DNA of 42,321 nt. Origin: an uncultured Chloroflexota bacterium (lineage in GTDB: Bacteria; Chloroflexota; Dehalococcoidia; UBA3495). The stretch lies in contig CAJXEF010000002.1 in assembly GCA_913052545.1 (NCBI GenBank), forward strand, positions 1 to 42,321, in the 5' to 3' direction. Both the position numbers and the translations under genes were made by a program. Below are positions 7,906-16,704 of the stretch, one piece after another. Within the stretch, counting starts at the first letter, position 1, and each line of letters begins with the position of its first letter. The notes under the pieces are model-generated. The model made no database searches. It worked only from the letters and a program-made list of their open reading frames with translations, and was not told the DNA's origin.

Positions 7906-8206
7906 CGAATAAACCAATATACATAGCAACAACCGCATATAGGGTTATATGAAGCTGATTGATATAACTGGTCTTAGATTACAGGACGTCTCTCTAGTAT
8001 CATGTTTCGTGATTTTTAGCTTGGTTGAGGATGGAGTGGAGATATCACTACTAGCAGGGTGGTAGCCGTTTTGCTTATGGTTACATATAATCGATTGGTC
8101 TATCATCTTAGGTCTAGTTTCGCTATCTTATTAAAAATGGGTCTGAAGAACATCTAGAGAGTCAAGTTACGAAAATTCTGGGGAAAAAATACTTGGAGGA
8201 TTCCCG

Positions 8207-9367
8207 ATGAGTTCTACCTTGCTACAGGCAGCAAAAAAGTTAGCTCCTGTTATAGCCGATAACGTTGGTCGCATTGATTCAGAGAGGCAATTGCCACCTG
8301 AACTGGCTAAATTGATGGCGGATGAAAATTTGTTTGGGCTCTATGTACCCAAAAGCCTGGGTGGACCAGAACTTGATCCACTTAATGCTTTCTATGTAGT
8401 TGAACAAATTTCTAAAATAGATGGGTCTGCAGGTTGGTGTTGTTTTAACGGAAGTACCATTACCTCGGGGATTTCCAGGGTTAGTGAATCAGCAGGGAAG
8501 GAGATTATAGGAGAAGCGGGTATACTTGTCGGTTCGGGTTCCGCGCGGCCTGAAGGGGTTTCTAAGGTCACCACGGGGGGATTTCTAGTTTCAGGAAGAT
8601 GGAACTACTTGAGTGGTATCGACCATTCTAATGTTTTATTCCTAAATTCATTCGTTATGGATGAGAAGGGACCAGTGACTTCTGATAACGGTGCAAGATT
8701 AACTCGTACTGTTATTGTCCCCGTGGAATCTGGCAAAGTGATAGATACTTGGGATACCGTGGGAATGAGAGGTACTGCTAGTAATGATGCCGAGTTCTCT
8801 GATGTGTTCGTCCCCGTGGAGCACACATATGTTCGAGGTGATCCTTCACACCATAAAAACCCATTGTATAGCTCCCAGACAGCAATTCACATTGGATGGA
8901 CTCTAGCGGCAGCAAATTCCTTAGGCATGGCCAGAGGAGCTATGAATGTTTTTGTGGAGATGGCTACCAGCAGGGGTACTGCCAATTCCAGAACTTTGAT
9001 GAGAGACAGATCTGTTGTCCAGACGGTTGTCGGGGAGTGCGAGGCGATTATAGACGGAGCTAGAAGTTTTGTTATTGATGCCGTTACTAGTATGTGGGAT
9101 TGCCAACAAACCGGCAATGGAGATTTGGAGCAGAAAGCTCTTCGAACTCGACTCGCGATCACTCACGCTATCAGACAGTCTAGCCAGGCAGTGGATAGGC
9201 TTTTTCATGTGGCAGGGGTCAACGCCATACACGAATCGCTAGGATTGTCTCGGTTTTTTAGGGATCTAAAAGTTAGCGTTCAACACATATCCGGACTCGA
9301 GAATAATTACGAATTCGGAGGCCAAATATTAATGGGTGCAGAGATCACAGCTCCGACATATAGTTGA
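8207..9367 (+). CDS. Acyl-CoA dehydrogenase-fold flavin monooxygenase (group D, HsaA/HpaH-like)
   Basis: This 386-residue protein has the acyl-CoA dehydrogenase fold but resembles the oxygen-dependent hydroxylases of that family (HsaA, DszC and relatives), which take reduced flavin from a partner reductase. Evidence is LPPELAKLMADENLFGLYVPKSLGG (as LPPELAKLMADENL and FGLYVPKSLGG, about residues 28-52), VEQISKIDGSAGWCCFNGS (about 64-82) with the group's Trp-rich turn, VSGRWNYLSGIDHSN (about 129-143), WDTVGMRGTASNDAEFSDVFVP (split WDTVGMRGTASND and FSDVFVP, about 181-202), and HVAGVNAIHESLGLSRFFRDL (as HVAGVNAIHESL and SRFFRDL) near the end. GGAGG sits 7 nt before the ATG. It starts a plus-strand run and is followed 67 bp later by an aldolase. 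Substrate is unknown; no flavin reductase gene is adjacent. Confidence 0.88.
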   Translation: MSSTLLQAAKKLAPVIADNVGRIDSERQLPPELAKLMADENLFGLYVPKSLGGPELDPLNAFYVVEQISKIDGSAGWCCFNGSTITSGISRVSESAGKEIIGEAGILVGSGSARPEGVSKVTTGGFLVSGRWNYLSGIDHSNVLFLNSFVMDEKGPVTSDNGARLTRTVIVPVESGKVIDTWDTVGMRGTASNDAEFSDVFVPVEHTYVRGDPSHHKNPLYSSQTAIHIGWTLAAANSLGMARGAMNVFVEMATSRGTANSRTLMRDRSVVQTVVGECEAIIDGARSFVIDAVTSMWDCQQTGNGDLEQKALRTRLAITHAIRQSSQAVDRLFHVAGVNAIHESLGLSRFFRDLKVSVQHISGLENNYEFGGQILMGAEITAPTYS

Positions 9368-9434
9368 TCTAAGGACGAATCCGGGGGTATCAGCTATTCT
9401 TTTACAAGTGTATAAAAAAATAAGGAGGCCCATC

Positions 9435-10160
9435 TTGGCAACAGAAATGTCTTTGAAGGAACGTATCCGTTCAGGTGAGATAGTGGTTGGGGTTGCTACT
9501 TCGCTTGATACTGATCAGTCGACTTTGGAGAAGATTTTAAATAAAGATACATACAGTTTTATAACCATCGATAGCCAGCATAGTCCTTACAATGAAGAGA
9601 AATTAGTTTTGTTCTGCAGAATGTGCGAAGAATTGGGATTGCCGGTCCAATTCAGGATAAAAAACACTCGCCATGCATATTTGATAGGCAACATATTGGA
9701 CCTGGGACCATTGGGAATAGAAGTGCCGTTAGTAGAGCAAGAATCGGTAGTGGATGAAGCTTTAGATGTCTTCTATTATCCACAGGTGGGGCATCGGAGT
9801 TGGGGCGGTGCGGCCAGGTATGGAATTAGTGGTCGAGAAGATCGGTTAGAGTACTCTGAGTGGTGGAACGCAAATGGGATACTGTGTCTTCAGATGGAGA
9901 CTCTTAGAGGCGTTGATAATGCTCGTAAGTTGGCTAAAAAAGGTGTGGATTGTTTAACGTGGGGTCCCGCAGATCTAAGTTTCGATATGGAGGCTCACGG
10001 TCAGCATCCGTTACAGTCAGTTGATGACTGTCTTCGTAATGTTCTCCACCAATTGGAAGGCACAGATATCCGGATAAGTTTTAGGAACGTTACCCCAGAT
10101 CAACGTCAAAAATATATTGATATAGGTATCACAGTTTTTATGGAGCGGCCGCAAATTTAA
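9435..10160 (+). CDS. HpcH/HpaI family aldolase
   Basis: This 241-residue class II pyruvate-type aldolase belongs to the HpcH/HpaI family, which cleaves 2-keto-3-deoxy or 4-hydroxy-2-oxo acids using a divalent metal. It has the phosphate/substrate-side segment FITIDSQHSPYNEEKL (about residues 38-53), the loop VQFRIKN with the conserved Arg (about 70-76), LGIEVPLVEQ (about 95-104), LQMETLRGVDNARKLAKKGV (about 153-172) with the metal-ligand Glu, then DCLTWGPADLSFDM (about 173-186) with the metal-ligand Asp. The family usually has D-x-E-H where this has DSQHS, a mild difference. The start is TTG at 9435, placed 6 nt after AGGAGG (9423-9428); an ATG at 9447 is less well spaced. It lies in a run with the flavin monooxygenase. 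Confidence 0.9.
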   Translation: MATEMSLKERIRSGEIVVGVATSLDTDQSTLEKILNKDTYSFITIDSQHSPYNEEKLVLFCRMCEELGLPVQFRIKNTRHAYLIGNILDLGPLGIEVPLVEQESVVDEALDVFYYPQVGHRSWGGAARYGISGREDRLEYSEWWNANGILCLQMETLRGVDNARKLAKKGVDCLTWGPADLSFDMEAHGQHPLQSVDDCLRNVLHQLEGTDIRISFRNVTPDQRQKYIDIGITVFMERPQI

Positions 10161-10298
10161 TTGCGGTGTAGTCGGATTGGAAAACTGTGACCGCATTTAC
10201 CTCTCATAATGGGCGATGTTTTTCTTGATAGCTGGATATGGGTTTGATAGAGTAGGGTCATAGTGTGGAATTCCTTCGGAAATAAGGAGGAAGTCTGA

Positions 10299-11432
10299 AT
10301 GACTTCGGTTAAAAAAGCAAAAGATCTTATAGTGATACAACTCTCCGGAGGCAACGATTATTTAAATACGGTAGTACCTCATGGAAGCGGGAAGTATTAT
10401 GATTCTCGATCAGTCGTTAACATTCCGCAACATAGTGTGTTGGATCTTGACGGGAAAATTGGATTCAATCCTAGCATGACATCGATTAAGGCGTTGTGGG
10501 ACGAAGGCAAGGTCGCGGTCATAAATGGGATTGGATATGAAGAACCAAACAGATCCCATTTTAGATCGATGGATATCTGGCATACCGCAGAACCTAATGC
10601 CATTGGCAGGGAAGGCTGGCTGGGTAGGGCTATTAGAGATTTAGACCCTAAAGGTGAAAATGTACTTACAGGTATAAATTTCGGGCGAGGGCTACCCAGG
10701 GCACTTGGATGTCCGGGAGTGCCAGTAGCGTCGGTAGGAGACCTGGAAACCTATGGTTTATTTCCGGATCTAAAGGATGAAGACCTACGCATGTTTACGC
10801 TGGAAGCGTTCTCGCGTATGTACGGTGGGGCCATAGGGAGAGATCCTGTATTAGACTTATTAAGTCAAACAGGCCAGGGGGCCTTACAAGGAGCCGATAG
10901 ATTGAGAACGGCACCGGAGATTTACCAATCTAGTGTTGAGTATGCAACCGATGCCTTATCTCAAAGAGTAAAGAATATTTCACAAGTGTTACATGCCGAT
11001 TTAGGATCTAGAATTCTCTACACCCAACATGGTAGTTTTGATACACATTCAGGGGAGATTATAACCCACGCCAAATTGTGGGAAGAAGTTGACCGTGCAG
11101 TTGGTTGTTTAATGGATGATCTCCGAGAGCATGGTAGGCAGCAAGATGCCAGTATCCTGATATTTTCAGAATTTGGTAGGAGAATCAGAGATAATGGATC
11201 CGGCAGTGATCATGGGTCAGGGGGTGTAGCTTTTCTGATAGGTGGTTCGGTACAAGGTGGTCTTTATGGAGAATATCCTTCTCTCTCAGAGGCTGAACAA
11301 CTAGAAGGTGACTTGAAATCGAACAATGATTTCCGGTCAACTTATACTGATATTTTGGAAGATTGGTTAGATTTAGACGCTGTGCCGATAACAAACGGGA
11401 CCTTCGAGAAATTCGGTTTGTTTGCATCGTAG
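10299..11432 (+). CDS. DUF1501 protein (sulfatase-like/alkaline-phosphatase-like fold)
   Basis: This 377-residue member of the DUF1501 family has the pattern LIVIQLSGGNDYLNTVVPHG (about residues 10-29), GKIGFNPSMTSIKALWDEGKVAVINGIGY (as GFNPSMTSIKALWDEGKVA and VINGIGYEEPNRSHFRS, about 52-87) and YTQHGSFDTHSGE (about 246-258). ILIFSEFGRRIRDNGSGSDHGSGG (as LIFSEFGRR and SDHGSGG, about 287-309) carries the conserved FSEFGRR and DHG motifs. Members usually have a Tat signal; none is seen here. AAGGAGG precedes the ATG by about 9 nt. It is directly followed by a DUF1800 gene, the standard pairing. The biochemical role is not established for the family. Confidence 0.93.
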   Translation: MTSVKKAKDLIVIQLSGGNDYLNTVVPHGSGKYYDSRSVVNIPQHSVLDLDGKIGFNPSMTSIKALWDEGKVAVINGIGYEEPNRSHFRSMDIWHTAEPNAIGREGWLGRAIRDLDPKGENVLTGINFGRGLPRALGCPGVPVASVGDLETYGLFPDLKDEDLRMFTLEAFSRMYGGAIGRDPVLDLLSQTGQGALQGADRLRTAPEIYQSSVEYATDALSQRVKNISQVLHADLGSRILYTQHGSFDTHSGEIITHAKLWEEVDRAVGCLMDDLREHGRQQDASILIFSEFGRRIRDNGSGSDHGSGGVAFLIGGSVQGGLYGEYPSLSEAEQLEGDLKSNNDFRSTYTDILEDWLDLDAVPITNGTFEKFGLFAS

Positions 11433-11469
11433 ACTAGGAAACCAAACTGTTGTAGCCAGGAGAAATTTT

Positions 11470-12888
11470 ATGATATCGAAAAACAGAGCATTAATGGCAC
11501 ATTTGCTCCGACGTACAGGGTTTGGGGCAAATCCCGAGGAATTAGAATCCTATCTAGAAAAAGGGTACGAGAAAACTGTGGAGGAAATTCTGCATCCGTC
11601 CGATCCGGGAAACATGCCAGATGATCTCATACGGCGATATCATGTTGAACAATCTGAACTAAGAGACCTTCCGGGGTCGGCGGCCTATTGGATGTACCGT
11701 ATGATCAGCACAAGCTGTCCTATGGAGGAGAAAATAGCACTGTTTTGGCACGGACTTTTTGCTACGGGTTATGCCAAGCTCAATCAAGCCAGGTCATTAT
11801 TGAATCAAGTAGATATGTTTCGGAGTCAGGGTTTGGGAAACTATGAAACATTGCTTTTAAAATTATCACAGGATCCAGCTATGATAGTTTGGTTAGACAA
11901 TAACGAAAATCATAGTGATGCGATAAATGAGAATTATGGGAGAGAACTTTTGGAATTATTTTCCATGGGTATCGGTAATTATAGTGAGGATGACATCAAA
12001 GAATGCGCCCGGGCGTTCACAGGTTGGACTTTAGGTAACCCGGAATATATGTCTGTACGGGCCTCTAAGGATTCTATTTGGCCTTATGGTCGGATAGCTT
12101 GGCATTTCAAATATATGGATGAAGATCATGATGATGGTTTGAAAACATTTCTAGGTGAGAGTGGGAAATTCAACGGTGAGGATATTATATCTATCATAGT
12201 TAAACAAGAATCCACCGCCAACTTTATAGCCACTCGCATGTTCCAATTTTTTGGATCGGATGAGGTAACTGACGAAGGTAACGGGGTAATCCAATCTATG
12301 GTAGATACCTATTTTGCATCTGGATACGAAATCAGGGATATGCTTCGGACCTTGTTTCATTCGGAATTCTTTAAATCGGATAACGCTATGTTTAGCAGGG
12401 TTAAAAATCCAGTTGAAATGGTGGTGGGAGCCATTAGGATGGCCGGGAATTATCAAGCCCCATCTCTTGGAATTGAGCAGGTTTCAAACACTATGTTATA
12501 TATGGGGCAGGGTTTGTTGCAGCCTCCGACCGTGGAAGGTTGGCACGAAGGTGTTGAATGGATCGACAGTGGTTCTTTGGTTGAAAGGGTTAATTTTGCG
12601 GCGAAGGAGTTATCTAACGTTAACAGTCCTGGGGTTCGTGCAATAATAGATAGATTAGAGGTAATTTCGGGTGAGGGCATATTAACTCCATCTGCTTTAA
12701 CCGATAAGTGCCTGGATCTTCTGGGTCCGATAAAGGTTTCTGACGATACAAGGAAGATACTCATAGAGTACGCCGAGCACCACGGGGATCTTAACTTACA
12801 CGGACATCAGCAAGGCGATGAAGCAGAACAGCAAGTAGGCAATATGTTGCGTTTAGTTGCTTCTACTAAAGAATATCAATTGGCCTAG
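11470..12888 (+). CDS. DUF1800 protein, partner of the DUF1501 gene
   Basis: This 472-residue DUF1800 protein opens with the usual AHLLRRTGFGANPEELE (about residues 10-26). It has the middle signature MEEKIALFWHGLFATGYAKL (about 85-104), the NENYGRELLELFSMGIGNYSEDDIKECARAFTGWTL block (as NENYGRELLELFSMG and EDDIKECARAFTGWTL, about 157-192), and QPPTVEGWHEGVEWI (about 351-365) near the C-terminal third. The ATG at 11470 is preceded by AGGAGA 6 nt upstream, so I prefer it to the upstream start at 11422 that would overlap the DUF1501 gene. DUF1501 and DUF1800 genes are paired in many bacteria, but their joint role is unproven. No signal peptide is evident. Confidence 0.93.
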   Translation: MISKNRALMAHLLRRTGFGANPEELESYLEKGYEKTVEEILHPSDPGNMPDDLIRRYHVEQSELRDLPGSAAYWMYRMISTSCPMEEKIALFWHGLFATGYAKLNQARSLLNQVDMFRSQGLGNYETLLLKLSQDPAMIVWLDNNENHSDAINENYGRELLELFSMGIGNYSEDDIKECARAFTGWTLGNPEYMSVRASKDSIWPYGRIAWHFKYMDEDHDDGLKTFLGESGKFNGEDIISIIVKQESTANFIATRMFQFFGSDEVTDEGNGVIQSMVDTYFASGYEIRDMLRTLFHSEFFKSDNAMFSRVKNPVEMVVGAIRMAGNYQAPSLGIEQVSNTMLYMGQGLLQPPTVEGWHEGVEWIDSGSLVERVNFAAKELSNVNSPGVRAIIDRLEVISGEGILTPSALTDKCLDLLGPIKVSDDTRKILIEYAEHHGDLNLHGHQQGDEAEQQVGNMLRLVASTKEYQLA

Positions 12889-12941
12889 GGTAATCGCGTA
12901 ACCTATCGGAGATATCCATTCGGTTTTGATAGGATCTCAAT

Positions 12942-13973
12942 GTGAGCATATCTATGTTTTCAAGTAAGGTTCAACTTGAGTACGTTAAGACTATTGGTAT
13001 AGTGAATAACGGCTTTAATGGTCGAGGATTTGCGAGTCCTTATAGCATAGTAGTCTCAAAAGACGGGCGCATATTTGTGTTAAACAGATGTGATCCGGCC
13101 AGGGCCGCAGCAATTAGGATTGGAATTTGTAATATCAATGACGAATATTTAGGAGAATTTGGTAAAGGTTCTGGTTCGGGAGATGGTCAATTTGTTTGGG
13201 CAGTAGCTATGGCTATGGATAGTAGAGAACGTATCTATATTACGGATGAGTATAATCATAGGGTGACGATTTATGATGCCTCAGGCGAATATATTTCTCA
13301 CTGGGGTACAAAAGGCGCAGATGAAGGCCAAATGAACGGTCCTGCTGGAATTTCAATCGATAGCCAGGACAATCTGTTTCTCGTGGACCAACACAACTCA
13401 CGAGTCCAGAAATTTTCTTTAGATGGGGAGTTTGTGACGGCGTGGGGTTCATTTGGGTCTAACGCTGGGGAATTCAATTTACCCTGGGGATCGGCTACTG
13501 ATTCGTTAGGCAATGTTTATATTGCGGATTGGCGAAACGATCGAATACAAAAATTTTCAAACGACGGGGTATTTTTGGATCAATTTGGTAGCTCAGGAAT
13601 TGGAGAAGGTCAATTCCAGAGGCCAACAGGTTTAGTAATCGATGATGAAGGTTTCATATATATTGCGGATTGGGGTAACGAACGAATCCAGGTGTTAGAT
13701 ATGAACGGTACGTTTCAGACTATACTGAGAGGTGAGGCCACCGTATCAAAATGGGCGGACGAATATTTTGCGTCCAACCCCGAAGAAAAAAGAGGGCGAG
13801 ACAATTCAGATTTAATTCCACAATTGCCGGAGCATTTGAATACTCCCTATCATATATCTTCGCAGACCGAACCTTATTTCTGGGGCCCTGTTGATGTCAC
13901 TCTGGACACTGAGGGTAATCTTTACGTCGTCGAGACTAATCGGCACAGGTTCCAAGTCTATCGAAAGGTATGA
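12942..13973 (+). CDS. NHL-repeat beta-propeller protein
   Basis: This is a 343-residue propeller built of NHL repeats. At least four repeats can be seen: FGKGSGSGDGQFVWAVAMAM with YITDEYNHRVTIYD (about residues 75-110), WGTKGADEGQMNGPAGISID with FLVDQHNSRVQKFS (about 116-152), WGSFGSNAGEFNLPWGSATD with YIADWRNDRIQKFS (about 163-199), and FGSSGIGEGQFQRPTGLVID with YIADWGNERIQVLD (about 210-246). A last blade with PVDVTLDTEGNLYVVETNRHRFQVY closes it (as DTEGNLYVVETNRHRF). The start is a GTG at 12942 after AGGA; an ATG at 12954 is also possible. NHL propellers bind ligands or act as lyases/scaffolds; no catalytic residues are recognised. It follows the DUF1800 gene by about 50 bp. Confidence 0.88.
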   Translation: MSISMFSSKVQLEYVKTIGIVNNGFNGRGFASPYSIVVSKDGRIFVLNRCDPARAAAIRIGICNINDEYLGEFGKGSGSGDGQFVWAVAMAMDSRERIYITDEYNHRVTIYDASGEYISHWGTKGADEGQMNGPAGISIDSQDNLFLVDQHNSRVQKFSLDGEFVTAWGSFGSNAGEFNLPWGSATDSLGNVYIADWRNDRIQKFSNDGVFLDQFGSSGIGEGQFQRPTGLVIDDEGFIYIADWGNERIQVLDMNGTFQTILRGEATVSKWADEYFASNPEEKRGRDNSDLIPQLPEHLNTPYHISSQTEPYFWGPVDVTLDTEGNLYVVETNRHRFQVYRKV

Positions 13974-14072
13974 CCCCACTGTATCGGGCCAACAACGATT
14001 TAAACCACACGCTAGAATGCATTCAATTGATCACAGTTTAAGGCACAAGGTGCGAAAGGTATTGGAGATAGA

Positions 14073-14279
14073 TTGACTACATTAACCGACAGAGAGACTC
14101 AGCAGAATCAGGGGACAGGAGATCGGTATTGCGAAGGTTGTCCTAGGTGTAACGACTCTTCCTCAGGCTTCTGCACTCAACGTCATATTCAGTATAATAA
14201 CCTTCATCCAGTTTGTAGGACTTGTGGGCACTGTGCTTTACGAGGGAGTCACTCTGATGACCTTTCTGATCTTGAGTGA
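14073..14279 (+). CDS. Small Cys-rich putative zinc-ribbon protein, hypothetical
   Basis: This 68-residue frame begins with TTG, about 7 nt after a TTGGAG site, and contains seven cysteines in the order CEGCPRC-x8-C and then CRTCGHC. The two CxxCxxC groups at about residues 20-26 and 48-54 suggest a metal-binding ribbon. It lies between two clear plus-strand genes with no competing frame. I do not recognise a family. The Cys pattern and ribosome site favour a real gene, but its length and unusual composition leave doubt; it could be a chance frame. Confidence 0.4.
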   Translation: MTTLTDRETQQNQGTGDRYCEGCPRCNDSSSGFCTQRHIQYNNLHPVCRTCGHCALRGSHSDDLSDLE

Positions 14280-14430
14280 CGGTATATCGGTTGAAGTGTA
14301 ACCTGCGATTTTTGAAAAACCATTTGACATTGGTTAATTTAAAACGGTGTCTAACTGAGTCCAGACGCTGGTAACCGAAAACCTTATTTTAAGATGATCC
14401 TATACTAAGGAATGATTATACGGAGAGATT

Positions 14431-15483
14431 ATGCCCTTTCATATGTACGTGACGCTTCAGGGTGACAACAAGATAGCTAGATTTATTGTAGATCCGTTAA
14501 ACGGGAACCTCGAACATATGGGTTCGGTTGATGCCGCTGGCGGTCCGGCACCATTAGCTATAAACCCTTCCAGAACGGCACTTTTTGTTGGGCAACGTTC
14601 TGGGAAACAACTTTCTAGCTATTCAATAGATCCAGCTACAGGGGAGTTGAGGGTTACAGGTCTAGTGGATGTAGGAGAAGAAGCGTGTTATTTGTCTACG
14701 GATACGAGTGGTAAATACCTTTTGTCGGCGTATTATCAGGCTGGTCATTGCGCTGTACATCCGATCGACGAAAATGATGCTCTGGGCGGAAACGCGATCG
14801 AATGGATTGCTACGAATTCAGGTGCACATTGCTTCCGGACTGATCCTTCTAATAAGTTCGCCTATCTGCCCCATATCGCCGAGGGATCGGGAGGTTTAAC
14901 TCAACTGGCTCCCGAAAAACAGGGTGCTATTAATTCCATTTTTCAATATAGATTTGATGGAGTTACAGGAGCTTTGACACCGAATAGTCCGGCGTCGTTA
15001 ACACCTGAATCAAAGGACGGACCAAGACACTATTGTTTCCATCCTAACAAGGATATCGTCTACTTCTCAAATGAGCAGGGCTGCAGCGTGACCATGTATG
15101 CTATTGAAAAGAACGGAACTCTCACGTCTATTCAAACTGTAACAACGTTACCGGACGGTTTTACTGGCAAAAGTTCCTGCTCTCAAATTCAGATTCATCC
15201 GGACGGCAAATTCCTATATGTACCAAATAGGGGGCATAACACCATTGCTTCCTTTAGCCTGGATGAGATGACAGGGCAGATGACGGCCACAGGCTGGGCC
15301 GATGCAGATCCTGTTCCGAGAGCGTTCTCGATTGATCCTACAGGGCAATTCGTATATGTAGCTGGGTTAGAGACTGGGATTTTATCTGCATATAGGGTCG
15401 ATCAAGGAACGGGAAATTTGGATAAGATTGCTACTTACCAGGTCGGAGATGTTCCTATGTGGGTATCTATAATCGAGCTTTAA
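14431..15483 (+). CDS. Second lactonase family beta-propeller protein
   Basis: This 350-residue paralogue of the lactonase at 2005 has the same architecture. It begins MPFHMYVTLQGDNKIARFIV and repeats blades such as YSIDPATGELRVTG. It keeps the family block DGPRHYCFHPNKDIVYFSNEQ (as GPRHYCFHPNKDIVYFSNEQ, about 191-210), followed by CSQIQIHPDGKFLYVPNRGHNTIASF (as IQIHPDGKFLYVPNRGHN, about 252-269). An insertion of about ten residues before the GPRHYCF block (GLTQLAPEKQG) separates it from the first copy. The ATG is preceded by CGGAGAG about 6 nt upstream. It ends the plus-strand run that began at 8207. Substrate is unknown; the two copies are probably not redundant given their divergence. Confidence 0.9.
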   Translation: MPFHMYVTLQGDNKIARFIVDPLNGNLEHMGSVDAAGGPAPLAINPSRTALFVGQRSGKQLSSYSIDPATGELRVTGLVDVGEEACYLSTDTSGKYLLSAYYQAGHCAVHPIDENDALGGNAIEWIATNSGAHCFRTDPSNKFAYLPHIAEGSGGLTQLAPEKQGAINSIFQYRFDGVTGALTPNSPASLTPESKDGPRHYCFHPNKDIVYFSNEQGCSVTMYAIEKNGTLTSIQTVTTLPDGFTGKSSCSQIQIHPDGKFLYVPNRGHNTIASFSLDEMTGQMTATGWADADPVPRAFSIDPTGQFVYVAGLETGILSAYRVDQGTGNLDKIATYQVGDVPMWVSIIEL

Positions 15484-15575
15484 TGCTTCAAAGAGTTATA
15501 ACATAATCTACAAATGCGGCTCAAAAGTATCCGGTATTAACAATATTGGTTAGCGGCCGTTGTCAGTATGGTTAA

Positions 15576-15707
15576 TTACCTACGGGCGCCTTTGAGGTTC
15601 TTCTTCAGACCATTCCGTTTCTTTTGAGCCTGACCCAGGTTCATACGAGCCACGAATTCAGCGGTTGTTTCCTCTTTTCTTTCTTTCTTCACTTTGGCTT
15701 TTACCAT
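15576..15707 (-). CDS. Small basic Lys/Arg-rich protein, 43 residues, function unknown
   Basis: This 43-residue frame encodes a strongly basic peptide that begins MVKAKVKKERKEET and ends KKNLKGARR before TAA. About a third of residues are Lys or Arg, and a short helix-forming stretch FVARMNLGQAQ lies in the middle. AAGGA is about 9 nt before the ATG. It follows the DEDDh exonuclease gene on the same strand, across a strong hairpin at 15740-15772. The composition suggests nucleic-acid binding, perhaps ribosome-associated, but this is inference. I do not recognise a family. Confidence 0.5.
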   Translation of the reverse strand: MVKAKVKKERKEETTAEFVARMNLGQAQKKRNGLKKNLKGARR

Positions 15708-15739
15708 ATTATCAACGTCCTTAGGTGGAATTATTAAGT

Positions 15740-15772
15740 CACTAGTTCCAGTGATACTAACTGAAACTAGTG
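15740..15772 (-). other. 13-bp inverted repeat (hairpin) between exonuclease and small basic gene
   Basis: CACTAGTTCCAGT (15740-15752) pairs with ACTGAAACTAGTG (15760-15772) with one mismatch and a 7-nt loop. No T-tract follows on either strand, so it may be an RNA-processing or attenuation structure or a protein-binding palindrome rather than a classic terminator. Confidence 0.5.
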
Positions 15773-15845
15773 AAGCAGTGATCTATGTTATCCTTAACCA
15801 AGCACCACTATGATACACCTCTAGCTTCCATAATCCCATCATAAA

Positions 15846-16430
15846 TTATTCTTCAGACGACTTTTGGATAGCTTGCCTGATTGCGAAAAACATTTCACCC
15901 TGCTCTATGGCATCGGCTAAAGCCACATGAGGCGGATGGTTTCTGTTTAGCCATTCTTTCGGCATATTCGATTTATAAGTTTGGGAGAATTTCAGATTTA
16001 AGGTGGCCATAGCATAGGTTTTCAGGTCTAATGCTGAAAAACCAAACGGATCAATCCCGACGAAATGTATCAAGTACCAATGCACGTAAGCAAAATCAAA
16101 TACAGCAGGGTAAGCTACAAATACTAACGTGGTATCCGGATCTGTGGATAACGTTTGAAGCCATTCCAAGTATTGATGCATAACTATGCCCGGTGCCAAG
16201 CGTTCTTTTTGAAGCTCTTCCCAAGCCTTGGGTTGTTTACTCCAGAAATCCATAGTGACTGGGTTTTGAACGGCTGCTTGGAGGGGCATGATATTAGCCG
16301 AGAAAGTAGAGATTAGTAGACCTGATTCGGCATACGCCGCTGAGCCTATAGATAACATACTGTTATCCCCTGGTATAGGCCCATCTGATTCTATGTCGAC
16401 TGATACGTATATTTCGTCCATTTCAAACAC
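15846..16430 (-). CDS. DEDDh 3'-5' exonuclease (RNase T/DnaQ-like)
   Basis: This 194-residue protein is a DnaQ-fold 3'-5' exonuclease. Motif ExoI is VSVDIESDGP (about residues 9-18) with the two metal-binding acids D and E. ExoII is FVAYPAVFDFAYVHWYL (about 103-119) with the Asp, where the usual 'N..FD' reads VFDF. ExoIII is HVALADAIEQG (about 173-183), giving His and Asp of the DEDDh type. It acts on single-stranded ends of DNA or RNA; which one cannot be told. The start is uncertain: GTG at 16430 or ATG three codons later (16421), neither with a strong ribosome site. It is divergent from typA. Confidence 0.88.
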   Translation of the reverse strand: MFEMDEIYVSVDIESDGPIPGDNSMLSIGSAAYAESGLLISTFSANIMPLQAAVQNPVTMDFWSKQPKAWEELQKERLAPGIVMHQYLEWLQTLSTDPDTTLVFVAYPAVFDFAYVHWYLIHFVGIDPFGFSALDLKTYAMATLNLKFSQTYKSNMPKEWLNRNHPPHVALADAIEQGEMFFAIRQAIQKSSEE

Positions 16431-16704
16431 CCATTGGCATGAAAGTAGCCCTGTAAACGGGAAGAGGCTTCAGATAGGTAATTATCGATTGTATCAGATC
16501 TTGCTCTATTGGACGTGCAATCAAATTGGGGCCCCCTATCGCCTGGTTTGACTCCGTAAGAACACCTCTGATTTGTTAAAATCGGGTTTTATACGAAAGA
16601 TAAATATAGACCAGATGATTTTGTAAAAATGTATCTTCACCGATTCGATAGTAATCAGAATTATTGGCTACTTAATGTTATCATAGAGGGCGAGGAAAAT
16701 TAAA

